Source: an uncultured bacterium
GTDB lineage: Bacteria > Verrucomicrobiota > Lentisphaeria > Victivallales > UBA1829
Reading direction: 5' to 3'
DNA length: 64,000 nucleotides
NCBI GenBank assembly: GCA_902802585.1
Contig: CADCMR010000002.1
Coordinates: 62,001-126,000 of the forward strand
This document shows, piece after piece, positions 51,789 to 60,786 of this stretch. Position 1 is the stretch's first letter, and each line of letters begins with the position of its first letter. The translations under genes and the position numbers were made by a program. The notes under the pieces are model-generated. The model had not been told where the DNA came from, did not search any database, and saw only the letters and a list, made by a program, of their open reading frames with translations.

Positions 51789-51874
51789 AATTTAACCCTG
51801 AAACGGGTGAAATGCAAGCGGATTTTGAAAAAAAGTCCTCCGGGACTTGAAAAAAAGCATTTCCGGCTTATCTT
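51789..51874. promoter_or_regulatory. Divergent promoters between the 51733 lipoprotein and the GT2 gene
   Basis: Minus strand: TTGCAT (51812-51817), 17 bp, TAAATT (51789-51794). Plus strand: TTGAAA (51847-51852), 16 bp, TATCTT (51869-51874). Confidence 0.5.
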
Positions 51875-51957
51875 ATTTACCGGATATTTGAGATATGAAA
51901 GCCCGCGCCGCCGGAAACATTCACCTGCGGCGGATGCGGTCCAACCACGGAAATGAA

Positions 51958-52674
51958 ATGCCCGAAAGAATCAAACTCTCCATCGTGATCCCGGTCTACA
52001 ACGAGGAACGGTACATCGACGCCATCCTCGAGCGGGTCAGCTCCGTACGCTTCCAGGAAGGCGTCGAGCCGGAATACATCGCCGTCGACGACCACTCCAC
52101 GGACAACACCTGGGAGCGTCTCCAGGCATGGGAGGCGCGCGGATTCAGGATCAAGCGCCATGAAGCCAACGGCGGCAAGGGCGCCGCGCTCCATACCGGA
52201 TTCGCCATGGCGACCGGCGACGTCGTCACGGTCCAGGACGCCGATTTCGAGTACAGCCCGGAGGAACTTCCCTCCGTCCTGCAGCCCATCCTCGACGGGA
52301 AGGCCGACGTCGTGTTCGGCGCACGCACATCCATCCTCCGCACCGGCGCACAGCAGGTCATGCTCTATTGGCACTCGAAGATCAACGAGTTCCTCACCAG
52401 ATTCTGCAACATGTTCTCCAACCTCGCCCTCTCCGACATGGAGTGCTGCTACAAGATGGTCCGCCGCGATCTCCTGCAGAAAATCAAGCTGAATGAAAAC
52501 CGCTTCGGATTCGAGCCGGAATTCACGCTCAAGATCGCGCGGCTCCATCCTCGCGCCTGGCAGGTCCCCGTCTCCTACGCGCCCCGAAGCTACGAGGAAG
52601 GCAAAAAGATCAACTGGAAGGACGGCGTCTCCGCGCTCCGCTGCATCGTCCAGTACGGGCTTTTCCGCCTCTGA
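51958..52674 (+). CDS. GT2 glycosyltransferase, dolichyl-phosphate-sugar synthase-like
   Basis: A GT-A fold enzyme of about 238 aa without membrane helices. Visible motifs: [33 protein letters not shown], the metal-binding [10 protein letters not shown] (DAD), and [12 protein letters not shown], matching DPM1-like GT2 enzymes that put a sugar on a polyprenyl phosphate. Candidate donor sugar is unknown. The start is uncertain: 51958 gives a family-like N-terminus, but an ATG at 51895 is in frame with an additional 21 residues. A GH43 gene follows 63 bp later. Confidence 0.85.
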   Translation: MPERIKLSIVIPVYNEERYIDAILERVSSVRFQEGVEPEYIAVDDHSTDNTWERLQAWEARGFRIKRHEANGGKGAALHTGFAMATGDVVTVQDADFEYSPEELPSVLQPILDGKADVVFGARTSILRTGAQQVMLYWHSKINEFLTRFCNMFSNLALSDMECCYKMVRRDLLQKIKLNENRFGFEPEFTLKIARLHPRAWQVPVSYAPRSYEEGKKINWKDGVSALRCIVQYGLFRL

Positions 52675-52737
52675 CGCATCAAGTCAACCCCTTCGATCCG
52701 AACTCAAACGAACCATTCACCATAAGGATCCCCGACC

Positions 52738-53838
52738 ATGAAATCTACCGGTTGTCTCTTCCGCCGTGTACTCGCCTCGCTTGCAGCCGCCTCCGCGGCA
52801 TTGTTCCTCTCCGCGTCCGCCACCTCGTGCGCCTCCTGCTCCTCCGACGATTCCGACCGCATCCCCGAAGTCACGGAGGACAATTTCGGCGCGTACCTGA
52901 TGGTCTCGTTCCGCGAACAGTACCACGACATTTTCTTCGCACTCAGCAGCGACGGCTACACGTTCACCGACGTCAACGGGAACAAGCCCGTGCTCTTTGG
53001 CGTCGACCTCGCCGAACAGAAGGGCATCCGCGATCCGCACATCTTCCGCGGACCCGACGGATTCTACATGGCGGCGACCGACCTGCACATCCACGCCCAG
53101 CGCCAGGGGCTTCGCGACACCCAATGGCAGCGCGACGCCGCGAAGTACGGCTGGGGCAACAACCGCAGCCTCGTCCTGATGAAGTCGAAGGACCTCATCA
53201 ACTGGACCAGCACCAGCTTCAACGTCGCCGAAGCGTTCCCGGAACTCGGCGACATCAGCCAGGCATGGGCGCCGGAAACCGCCTACGACCCCGAAGAGGG
53301 CAAGATCTTCGTCTACTTCACCCTCGGGCTCGACGGCGGCGAACTGAAGCAGCTCTACTACGCCTATACGGACAAGGATTTCACGAAGCTCATCACCACG
53401 CCGAAACTCCTCGGATTCGACCCGCCCCAGGGATACCACTCCTACATCGACGGCGATCTCTCCTACGCAAACGGCAAGTTCCATCTCTTCGACTACGACA
53501 GCGGCATCAAGCACGCCGAATCGGACCACCTGCTCTACGGATACAAGTACGTCAGCGACGAGAACTGCGCGAAGACCGGCGGCGCGGTCGAAGCCCCGAA
53601 CGTCTGGCGCAGGATCGGCACCGACAAGTATGTCCTCATGTTCGACAACTACTCCTTCCCCAATGAAATGGCGTTCAGCGAGACTACCGACTTCCGCGAT
53701 TTCAAGAACCTCGGACGCTTCAACCAGGGCGTCATGAAGACCACGAACTTCACCGGCGCAAAGCACGGCGCGGTCATCATGCTCACCAAGGAGGAGGCCG
53801 AGGCGTTCGCAAAGTATTGCGGTCTCGAAAAATACTGA
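52738..53838 (+). CDS. GH43 glycosidase, lipoprotein
   Basis: A 366-aa single-domain GH43 protein with a signal whose lipobox-like Cys cluster (SATSCASC near residue 30) suggests anchoring. The five-bladed propeller carries the base in IRDPHIFRGPDGFYMAATD, the second acidic site near ISQAWAPETAYDPEEGKI, and the acid Glu in GGAVEAPNVWRRIG. HSYIDGDLSYANGKFHLF is another conserved blade. It likely cleaves arabinose or xylose side chains. The adjoining GT2 gene upstream is probably cotranscribed, though biosynthetic and degradative functions are an odd pair. Confidence 0.85.
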   Translation: MKSTGCLFRRVLASLAAASAALFLSASATSCASCSSDDSDRIPEVTEDNFGAYLMVSFREQYHDIFFALSSDGYTFTDVNGNKPVLFGVDLAEQKGIRDPHIFRGPDGFYMAATDLHIHAQRQGLRDTQWQRDAAKYGWGNNRSLVLMKSKDLINWTSTSFNVAEAFPELGDISQAWAPETAYDPEEGKIFVYFTLGLDGGELKQLYYAYTDKDFTKLITTPKLLGFDPPQGYHSYIDGDLSYANGKFHLFDYDSGIKHAESDHLLYGYKYVSDENCAKTGGAVEAPNVWRRIGTDKYVLMFDNYSFPNEMAFSETTDFRDFKNLGRFNQGVMKTTNFTGAKHGAVIMLTKEEAEAFAKYCGLEKY

Positions 53839-53866
53839 CCCCGCCGCTTCAGGACTGAAAGCTCCG

Positions 53867-53906
53867 CGCGGAGACGGTTTCCAACGACCGTTTCCGCGTT
53901 TTCTTT
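53867..53906 (+). terminator. Terminator of the GH43 gene
   Basis: A 12-bp stem (53867-53878 with 53887-53898, one G-T pair) is followed by TTTTCTTT. Confidence 0.8.
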
Positions 53907-53941
53907 CTGCCTTCTTTATCACTCGAAAACTCGTTTTCCGC

Positions 53942-53970
53942 TTGAAAAACACCTGTTTCCGGTGTAAATT
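53942..53970 (+). promoter_or_regulatory. Promoter of dxs
   Basis: TTGAAA (53942-53947), 17 bp, TAAATT (53965-53970). An ACACC-N7-GGTGT inverted repeat lies inside the spacer. Confidence 0.55.
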
Positions 53971-54024
53971 AATTGATTACTTTTTTCCGCCGCACAGGAA
54001 ACTGAACTCATTCACGTCAAATCC

Positions 54025-55893
54025 ATGGAAAAACTCCTCCAGCGCATCCATTCTCCGGAAGACCTCCGGAAACTCACGGGCAAGGAACTCACAGCCCTGC
54101 CCGCGGAAATCCGCGAACGGATCATCGACGTGGTTTCCAAAAACGGCGGGCACCTCGCCCCGAACCTCGGCACGGTCGAACTCACCATCGCCCTCCACAT
54201 GGTGTTTCACGCCCCCGAGGACAAGATCCTGTGGGACGTCAGCCACCAGGCGTACACGCACAAGCTCCTGACCGGACGCGAAGACAGGTTCGACACGCTC
54301 CGGCAGAAGGGCGGCATCAGCGGATTCACCAAGATCGACGAATCCCCCTACGACTGCTTCGGCTCCGGACACTCCGGCACCGCCCTCTCCGCCGCCATGG
54401 GATTCGAGGTCGCCGACCATCTCCTGAAAAAAGAGGGACGCGTGGTCGCAATCGTCGGCGACGGCGCGCTCACCAACGGCATCACTTTCGAGGCGCTGAA
54501 CAACCTCCGCTCCACCTGCCGCGGTCTGATCCTGATCGTGAACGACAATAAGATGTCCATCGCGCGCAGCACCGGCGCCATCTCCCGCATTCTGAACAGG
54601 ATCATCACCGCCAAGCTCTACAACCGCACGAAGACCGCGCTGAAATATTTCCTCCGCATCTTCCCGCACGGCGAAAACATGATCGGCGGCATCCGCGGAC
54701 TTGAAAGCTCCCTGAAAAGCCTGCTCGTGCCCGGCGTGTTCTTCGAGGAAATGGGCATCCGCTACATCGGACCCGTGAACGGACACAACCTCGTCGAGCT
54801 GATTCGCACGCTCCGCCGCGTGAAGGACAACGACCTGCCCGTAATCGTCCATGTGATCACCGAGAAGGGACGCGGCTGCAAGTTCGCGAACGAGGACCCC
54901 GAGCTTTTCCACGGCATCGGCAAGTTCAACCCGGAAACAGGCGAGCTGATCCGCAGCGCCGATGCGAAACCGACATTCTCCGCCGTCTTCGGCAAGTCCC
55001 TGGAAAAACTCGCCGCGCAGGACCCGAAGCTCGTCACAGTCGCCGCCGCCATGGCGCTCGGCTGCGGCATCCCCCACGAATTCATCCGCAAATACCGCGA
55101 ACGCTTCTTCGACGTCGGAATCGCCGAGGAGCACGCCATCGCGTTCGCCGCCGGGCTCGCCGCAAACGGCTGCCACCCCGTCGCCGCCATCTACGCCACC
55201 TTCTCCCAGCGCGCCCTCGACTGCCTCTTCCACGACGTCGGGCTCCAGAATCTCCCGGTCCTCCTCTGCGAAGACCGCGCCGGACTCGTCGAAGACGGCC
55301 CCACGCACCACGGCATCTACGATGTGTCGTTCCTGCGCGCCATCCCGAACATGGCAATCCTGATGCCCGCGAACGAGGACGAGCTCCCCATGATGATGGA
55401 GGTCGCGCTGAAACACCCCTGCCCCGCCGTCATCCGCTACCCGAAGGGAAATTCCGGACGTCCCGTGGGCGATCCCGCGCCCGCCCCCATCGAATGGGGC
55501 AAGGCCGCCGTCGTCCGCGAAGGCTCCGACCTCTCATTCTGGTGCGCCGGCCGCGAAATCTACACCGCCATGGCGGCCGCCGACATCCTGGAGAAAAAAC
55601 ATGGTCTCCGCGCCGCCGTCGTGAACGTGCGTTTCCTGAAGCCGTTCGACGCCGCGCTCTTCAAGCAGTATCTCAACAAGCCCGTCGTCACGATCGAGGA
55701 CCATGTGAAGCAGGGCGGTCTGGCATCCATCGCCGCCGAACTCGCCGCGGGCAACGGCTGTCCCGCACTGCTCTCCTACGGCTGGGACGCCGACGAGATC
55801 ATCCCGCACGGCTCCACGGCGAAAATCCGCGAGGAACACGGCTTCACGCCCGAGGCTATCGCCGAAGCCGCCGCGAAACGCCTCGCAAAATAG
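54025..55893 (+). CDS. dxs: 1-deoxy-D-xylulose-5-phosphate synthase
   Basis: Dxs condenses pyruvate and glyceraldehyde-3-phosphate, the first step of the MEP isoprenoid pathway (used for undecaprenyl and quinones). The 622 aa is the full usual length. Visible motifs: GGHLAPNLGTVELTIALH, GISGFTKIDESPYD, the thiamine-binding AIVGDGALTNGITFEALNN, then VNDNKMSIARSTGA, KGRGCKFANEDP, the second-domain FFDVGIAEEHAIAFAAGLA, and a transketolase C-terminal domain with DHVKQGGLASIAAELA. No good Shine-Dalgarno is visible before the chosen start. Confidence 0.96.
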   Translation: MEKLLQRIHSPEDLRKLTGKELTALPAEIRERIIDVVSKNGGHLAPNLGTVELTIALHMVFHAPEDKILWDVSHQAYTHKLLTGREDRFDTLRQKGGISGFTKIDESPYDCFGSGHSGTALSAAMGFEVADHLLKKEGRVVAIVGDGALTNGITFEALNNLRSTCRGLILIVNDNKMSIARSTGAISRILNRIITAKLYNRTKTALKYFLRIFPHGENMIGGIRGLESSLKSLLVPGVFFEEMGIRYIGPVNGHNLVELIRTLRRVKDNDLPVIVHVITEKGRGCKFANEDPELFHGIGKFNPETGELIRSADAKPTFSAVFGKSLEKLAAQDPKLVTVAAAMALGCGIPHEFIRKYRERFFDVGIAEEHAIAFAAGLAANGCHPVAAIYATFSQRALDCLFHDVGLQNLPVLLCEDRAGLVEDGPTHHGIYDVSFLRAIPNMAILMPANEDELPMMMEVALKHPCPAVIRYPKGNSGRPVGDPAPAPIEWGKAAVVREGSDLSFWCAGREIYTAMAAADILEKKHGLRAAVVNVRFLKPFDAALFKQYLNKPVVTIEDHVKQGGLASIAAELAAGNGCPALLSYGWDADEIIPHGSTAKIREEHGFTPEAIAEAAAKRLAK

Positions 55894-55934
55894 CCCTCCG
55901 TGCGCAAGTTTTTTCTTTTTTTTGGAAAAAGAGT

Positions 55935-55962
55935 TTGCATTTTCTCTCTGGCGCATTATATT
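55935..55962 (+). promoter_or_regulatory. Promoter of the AIDA/FG-GAP gene
   Basis: TTGCAT (55935-55940), 16 bp, TATATT (55957-55962). Confidence 0.6.
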
Positions 55963-56048
55963 GTAGGTATTAACTAAAGGATTACCATTTTTTTGAACTG
56001 AAGCGACACGATGAGATTTGCCGGGACATCCGATCTTTCTTTATTTAT

Positions 56049-56186
56049 GCCTTGTTTGGACAAGGCGGGTTCAGTCCTATCAGGACGCAGGATCCGGTCC
56101 CGTGTTTCTTCTTTCTCCTCGTTCTTACGTTGCACCTCCCATGCCGACCGGCATCCGGAGGCTTTTTTACGTCCTGGTTACAGGAC
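56049..56186 (+). promoter_or_regulatory. Hairpin-rich 5' leader of the AIDA/FG-GAP gene
   Basis: Between promoter and start (about 275 nt) are four perfect small hairpins: GCCTTG-N6-CAAGGC (56049-56066), GTCCT-ATC-AGGAC (56074-56086), ATGCCG-AC-CGGCAT (56141-56154) and GTCCTG-GTTA-CAGGAC (56171-56186). No riboswitch class is recognised. Confidence 0.5.
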
Positions 56187-56247
56187 AACAGACATCGGCA
56201 TTTCTATTTTTTATTCCATAACAACCAAGAAAGGATGACCAATCCCA

Positions 56248-59200
56248 ATGGCTATCTACATCTCCAGCGGCGTAACCAGCGGAATGATCCTGACCAGCAA
56301 CACTGCCTATGTCACGGACACCGGCTCGGCGGTCGAAACCATCATGAACAATGACGGCAGGATGCACCTCTCCTCCGGGGGAAGTGCGTACGACACCACG
56401 ATCAATTCCGGCGGCACCCTGTTTGTTTCATCCGGAGGCAACGCGAGAGACACCACAGTCAATTCCGGCGGCAATTTCTACGTCTACAACTGGGCGACCA
56501 GCGCAACGGCCAATTCCGGCGGCAAAATCCGCGTCTATACCTACGGCTGGGCGAACAGCCTTACGATCCAAGACGGCGGCCTGCTCGACATCTGGAACAG
56601 TGGCCACGCGAGCAATGTAGTCGCCTACGGCAGCGTCCTGATCTCGTCCGGCGGCACGGCGGCCGGGCTCGAACTCATGTCCGGCGGTACCCTGACGATT
56701 ATCCGCGGCGCGCTCTCCAACGCGACCTTGACCGATGCACACGCGAACGCCTACATTGGCGCCGTAATCAACAGCATCACGGTCAGTTCCGGCGGCGTCA
56801 TCACGCTCTCCGACTGCGTCATGTCCAATTCGGAGATCGCCTCCGGCGGGTCCGTCCTCGTCCACTCCGGCGGAACCGCAAACTTTACCGAGCTTCGGAA
56901 GACGGAAACGGATTCCAGCGGCGGATTCATGCTGATTTCCGGCGGCACGGCGAACAACACCACGGTCGCCGCGGTCACAAAAACGGCAATCCAGGTTCTC
57001 CCGGGCGTGTATCTCACGAATGGCGGACAGCTGATCTACTCCGGCGGCGTCGCAAACGATACCGAAGTCAATTCCGAAGGCGTCGTCTGGGTCGCCGTAG
57101 GCGGCAGCCTGAACAACGCGAAGATCGACTCCTACGGATCGGCGGTCGTCTTCTCCGGCGGCACTGCGGTCAGCACCACCATCCTGCCTGTCTCAAGCAA
57201 CTATGACACCGAGCCCGGCAACAGCGGCGGAAATCTTGTGGTCCAGGGCGTCGCGAACATCATTGCGCTCAATACAAACGGAATTGTCAGAGTCGTCTCC
57301 GGCGGCGTCGCGGGCAGCACCACGGTCACTTCCGGAAGTCTTTTGATCGAAAGCGGCGGCGTCGCGAACAACACCATAATGTCCGCCGGCAGCATGACGA
57401 TCTCCGCCGGCGGCGTCGCGAACGGCATCGCGTACAACAGCCGGTGCAGAGGCAGCATGTATATTTTTGGCGGCGTCGCGAACAACGTGACGATCGACGA
57501 ACGCGGCGATGCCAGAATCTACATCAGCTCCGGCGGCATATTGAACGGCCTCACGGCGCTCGACGAATGCCAAATCTCCGGCAACTTCGCCACTTTGAAC
57601 AGCGTCACGTTCAATTATTCCCGTTGTTCGGCGACGATCTTTTCCGGCGCGGCAAACGACACGGTACTCAACGCCGGAAGCATGGAGGTACGGTTCGGGG
57701 GGGTGGTGAGCAACACCATGATCACAGGCGGCACCATGAACATCGGGTATACCTCCGCGACCGACACAACGGTCACAGGGTATGGGAAGTTCATCGTCCA
57801 GGACCGCAACTGCGTTCTGTCCGGCACCACGGTCACAGACACGGCGAAATCTTCGGCCGGCACGCGTGTTTATTACTCCGGCGGCGTGACAATTTCCGGC
57901 GGCACGGCGTACGACACCACGGTCGAGTCCGGCGGCTATCTTGAAACGGTCAGCAACTACATCGTATTGAGCAGCACCACGGTCAACACCGACGGCCTGA
58001 TCAAAATCAGGGGCGGCACGGCATATTACACGGCGGTCGAAAACGCGACCTTCGAACTCGACGGCGGTTCGGCGTTTTTCACCGAGGTCACAAGCGGTTC
58101 CTTCAACATCTCCGGCGGCGCGGCGAGCAACACCACGCTCACAGGCGGATCCATGACACTCTCCGGCGGCTCGATGAGCGGCACCACGGTCCAATCCGGC
58201 GGCGTGGCGCTCCTCTCCAGGGGCTATGCGTCGAATACCACGCTCATCGGCGGCGGCAGCATGGTCATGCTCTCCTCCGCATTCGCAACATCCACTACGG
58301 TCAGCGACTACGGCCAGATGTACCTCTCCTCCGGTTCTGCGGTCAACGTCCTGGTCGACGGCGGGTACGTCTCGGTCTTCTACGGAACCCTGACCAGCGC
58401 CACCGTTACCGGCGGCGCCATCCGGGTCATCGAAGCCCCCGGCATAGTCTCAAGCGCCGTCGTCAAGGGAGAGGGCAGCATGACCGTTTCCTCCGGCGGA
58501 CGTGCGAGGGTAATTACCCTCGAGTCGGGCGGTGTTCTGATCGTGGCGGGGAGCAAATCCATCGCCGGAGATGTTGAAATCCAGTCCGGCGGTCTTGCGG
58601 TTATCTCCTCCGGCGGAACGGGATCCATGTTTGAGCTGAAGAAAGACGCACTTATGTACGTCTACCGGGGAGGGACTGTCGCCGGCCTGCGTGTCTCCTC
58701 CGGCGCCGAGATCCGCTTCTATGGCGATCTGAACACCTCGGATTCCACCTTGATCACCTACAGTTCCGTCATCTCCTCCGGCGCAAAGATCACCGGCATC
58801 CTGAACATCACCGAGAGCGGCAAGCTTAACATCTCCTCCGGCGCCATCCTGGACTTCAACATCTCCGGGATCACAAGCGGCACCGACGTCGCGATCGTCC
58901 GCGGGTTCGACAATATCGGCATGACCGACAGAAACGTCATCTACACGCTCACGGTCGACGGCGCACAGACGTCCGGTGCCTACGTGCTCGCCGACAATGT
59001 GCGTTCCTTCTACGAATCGAATACGATCTCCGTGCGCGGGACTACCGGAGAAACCCTCGGAACGCTCTCGGTCGGCCAGGCGGTCAATATCGGAGACGCC
59101 ACCTACACGCTGACCTATGCGGACAGTATCCTGTCCGTTACCGTCGACGCGCCCGAACCCGGCCCCGGTCCGGGACCTGGACCCGGACCCTCCCCGTCCC

Positions 59201-60123
59201 CGTACGTAATCTCCGATTTCTTCCCGGGATGCTTCGCGGGCGGCACGCAGGCGATGCTCGGCGTGGAACGCCTTGAGCCAACCGGCCTGGGCCTCGGCGG
59301 CATGGTCGACATCTACAGCAACGGCGCGGCATGGGACGGCGTCCTCACGCTCGATCCGGGCTGGGAGGTCTACGGCGTCGGCGACTTCAACGCCGACGGA
59401 CGCGACGATTTCGTGCGCGTCAACTACGAAGGCTACGTGGTCGGCGAAATGAGCCTCACCAACGTTGTCAACGAAGACATCTTCGTCCCGCAGGTTCTGA
59501 ACTACCTGACCCCCGGCTGGGACATCCTCGGCGTCGGCGACTTCAGCGGAAACGGCTCCGCCGACATCCTGATCGCCAACCCGACCGGCGCGTCCGACAC
59601 CGTCGGTCTGCTCGGTTACTGGGAGAGCGGCGTCACCTGGACCCTCATCAACGGCTACTCCGCGGAGTGGGAATGCGTCTCCACCGGCGACTTCAACGGC
59701 GACGGCAAGTGCGATATGCTCTGGCGCAACTGCTTCGTCGGCGACGACAGCCAGACCTACAACGCCTATTGCACCTGGATCATGGATGATCCCGTCGACT
59801 GGCGCATGGTCAGCGTGGCCAATCCAAGCGAATGGGATTTCCTCTGCTCCGGCGATTTCGACGGCGACCAGATGAACGACATCGCCATGATCAACGGTGA
59901 GGGCATCGTGGGCATCTGGGGCGTGGAAGACGGGTATCTGAGCTCGTGGTCCATCCTCAGCGCGGTCGACCGTTCCACCTGGATGCTCGCGGGCGTCGGC
60001 GACTTCAACGGCGACGGCACGGACGATATCGCGTGGTACAACACCGATACCAGACTCGCAGGCTACTGGCAGATCGAAAACAAGGAGCTCGCCTCCTGGC
60101 AGAACATCGCCACCCTGTCGTAA
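56248..60123 (+). CDS. Giant AIDA-type strand-loop-strand repeat protein with FG-GAP/VCBS propeller
   Basis: A 1291-aa protein beginning MAIYISSGVTSGM with no signal peptide. Residues about 20-880 are degenerate repeats of roughly 19 aa built on SSGGxAxxTTVxSGG (VSSGGNARDTTVNSGG, ISGGTANNTTVAAV), the passenger repeat of AIDA-I autotransporters, which forms a beta-solenoid and is a known target of heptosylation in that family. A Pro-Gly linker (PGPGPGPGPG, about 968-987) precedes five FG-GAP-like units with calcium motifs (VGDFNADGRDDFVRVN, VGDFSGNGSADILI, TGDFNGDGKCDMLW, SGDFDGDQMNDIAM, VGDFNGDGTDDIAWYN). No autotransporter barrel is present, so it is not a classical type V protein; its export route is unknown. 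Confidence 0.86.
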   Translation: MAIYISSGVTSGMILTSNTAYVTDTGSAVETIMNNDGRMHLSSGGSAYDTTINSGGTLFVSSGGNARDTTVNSGGNFYVYNWATSATANSGGKIRVYTYGWANSLTIQDGGLLDIWNSGHASNVVAYGSVLISSGGTAAGLELMSGGTLTIIRGALSNATLTDAHANAYIGAVINSITVSSGGVITLSDCVMSNSEIASGGSVLVHSGGTANFTELRKTETDSSGGFMLISGGTANNTTVAAVTKTAIQVLPGVYLTNGGQLIYSGGVANDTEVNSEGVVWVAVGGSLNNAKIDSYGSAVVFSGGTAVSTTILPVSSNYDTEPGNSGGNLVVQGVANIIALNTNGIVRVVSGGVAGSTTVTSGSLLIESGGVANNTIMSAGSMTISAGGVANGIAYNSRCRGSMYIFGGVANNVTIDERGDARIYISSGGILNGLTALDECQISGNFATLNSVTFNYSRCSATIFSGAANDTVLNAGSMEVRFGGVVSNTMITGGTMNIGYTSATDTTVTGYGKFIVQDRNCVLSGTTVTDTAKSSAGTRVYYSGGVTISGGTAYDTTVESGGYLETVSNYIVLSSTTVNTDGLIKIRGGTAYYTAVENATFELDGGSAFFTEVTSGSFNISGGAASNTTLTGGSMTLSGGSMSGTTVQSGGVALLSRGYASNTTLIGGGSMVMLSSAFATSTTVSDYGQMYLSSGSAVNVLVDGGYVSVFYGTLTSATVTGGAIRVIEAPGIVSSAVVKGEGSMTVSSGGRARVITLESGGVLIVAGSKSIAGDVEIQSGGLAVISSGGTGSMFELKKDALMYVYRGGTVAGLRVSSGAEIRFYGDLNTSDSTLITYSSVISSGAKITGILNITESGKLNISSGAILDFNISGITSGTDVAIVRGFDNIGMTDRNVIYTLTVDGAQTSGAYVLADNVRSFYESNTISVRGTTGETLGTLSVGQAVNIGDATYTLTYADSILSVTVDAPEPGPGPGPGPGPSPSPYVISDFFPGCFAGGTQAMLGVERLEPTGLGLGGMVDIYSNGAAWDGVLTLDPGWEVYGVGDFNADGRDDFVRVNYEGYVVGEMSLTNVVNEDIFVPQVLNYLTPGWDILGVGDFSGNGSADILIANPTGASDTVGLLGYWESGVTWTLINGYSAEWECVSTGDFNGDGKCDMLWRNCFVGDDSQTYNAYCTWIMDDPVDWRMVSVANPSEWDFLCSGDFDGDQMNDIAMINGEGIVGIWGVEDGYLSSWSILSAVDRSTWMLAGVGDFNGDGTDDIAWYNTDTRLAGYWQIENKELASWQNIATLS
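56330..58890 (+). repeat. AIDA-type repeat block
   Basis: Codons for SSGG/SGG recur roughly every 57 bp, visible in the DNA as many TCCGGCGGC-type copies. The units are diverged at the DNA level, not recent duplicates. Confidence 0.75.
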
Positions 60124-60151
60124 TCTCCAGCAACGGACAACAACATGATAA

Positions 60152-60189
60152 GCCTCCGTCCCCTCGCTGGTGGCGGGGGCTTTTCTTTT
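60152..60189 (+). terminator. Terminator of the AIDA/FG-GAP gene
   Basis: GCCTCCG pairs with CGGGGGC (one G-T pair), followed by TTTTCTTTT. Confidence 0.7.
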
Positions 60190-60264
60190 CCCCGTCCCCT
60201 CACCCGTCTTTCATGATCGAATGCCATGCACTTCATAAAAAACATTCTTTTTCGTGCTTTCAAC

Positions 60265-60292
60265 TGGAATTTTCAGGAAAACGTGCTAAAGT
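60265..60292 (+). promoter_or_regulatory. Possible tRNA-Gln promoter
   Basis: CGTGC directly precedes TAAAGT (60287-60292); the -35 (TGGAAT, 60265-60270) is weak. The same CGTGCTA core precedes the tRNA-Gly promoter. Confidence 0.35.
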
Positions 60293-60310
60293 AAATGACG
60301 CTGTTTTCGT

Positions 60311-60384
60311 AACCCTGTGGTGTAATGGCAGCACAAGTGGTTTTGGTCCACTTAGTTCAGGTTCGAGTCCTGACAGGGTTGCCA
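60311..60384 (+). tRNA. tRNA-Gln (anticodon TTG), CCA encoded
   Basis: A full cloverleaf: acceptor stem AACCCTG/CAGGGTT, D arm GTGT/GCAC, anticodon stem AGTGG/CCACT with loop TTTTGGT (anticodon TTG, reading CAA), T arm TCAGG-TTCGAGT-CCTGA, discriminator G and genomic CCA. Confidence 0.95.
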
Positions 60385-60393
60385 CACACGGTG

Positions 60394-60565
60394 TGTGCCG
60401 AGCAGTGTGCGGCTACGCTCGCACACGAGGCGAATGCCTCGACTTGGGCAGTGCCCAGCTACGCTCGCACACGGAGGACAAGGCATCCAGCAGTGCCCGG
60501 CTACGCTCGGGAACATGCTGCGTGCCCTGATACAATACGCGGCTTCCGCTCGCACACGGACAGCA
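60394..60565 (+). repeat. Degenerate hairpin repeats between the tRNAs
   Basis: Four copies of a core GGCTACGCTCGCACAC (or close variants, begins about 60411, 60457, 60499, 60541) recur every 42-46 bp, and CAGTGCC often precedes it. GTGTGCG and CGCACAC pair around the first core, and GAGGCGAATGCCTC and GGGCAGTGCCC form smaller hairpins. REP-like by appearance. Downstream to 60635 nothing else is seen. Confidence 0.65.
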
Positions 60566-60635
60566 GAGAAAGCTTTGTTTTCCGCTTCGAATCAATCCGA
60601 AACAAGTTTTTTTGAAAAAAATGTGCGTTCCGAGC

Positions 60636-60663
60636 TTGATTTTTGCGGAATGCGTGCTAGATT
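60636..60663 (+). promoter_or_regulatory. Promoter of tRNA-Gly
   Basis: TTGATT (60636-60641), 16 bp, TAGATT (60658-60663), with CGTGC just before the -10 box. Confidence 0.55.
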
Positions 60664-60679
60664 AAATAACATGCCAGAT

Positions 60680-60754
60680 GCGGGCGTAGCTCAGTGGTAG
60701 AGCGTCACGTTGCCAACGTGATTGTCGAGGGTCCGACTCCCTTCGCCCGCTCCA
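60680..60754 (+). tRNA. tRNA-Gly (anticodon GCC), CCA encoded
   Basis: Acceptor stem GCGGGCG/CGCCCGC, anticodon stem TCACG/CGTGA with loop TTGCCAA (anticodon GCC), T discriminator and genomic CCA. The T loop reads TCCGACT, with C where U55 is normally found, and the T stem is GAGGG/CCCTT with a G-T pair. Confidence 0.93.
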
Positions 60755-60786
60755 TTCTTTTTAAACGACCAGAAGGAGCCACGCGC

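Noticed and set aside
56248-60123. Classical type V autotransporter
   Set aside because: It has AIDA-type repeats but no signal peptide and no C-terminal beta-barrel; the end is an FG-GAP region.
60394-60565. CRISPR array between the two tRNAs
   Set aside because: The repeats are imperfect, the cores are short, spacers are of mixed and similar sequence, and no cas gene is present.
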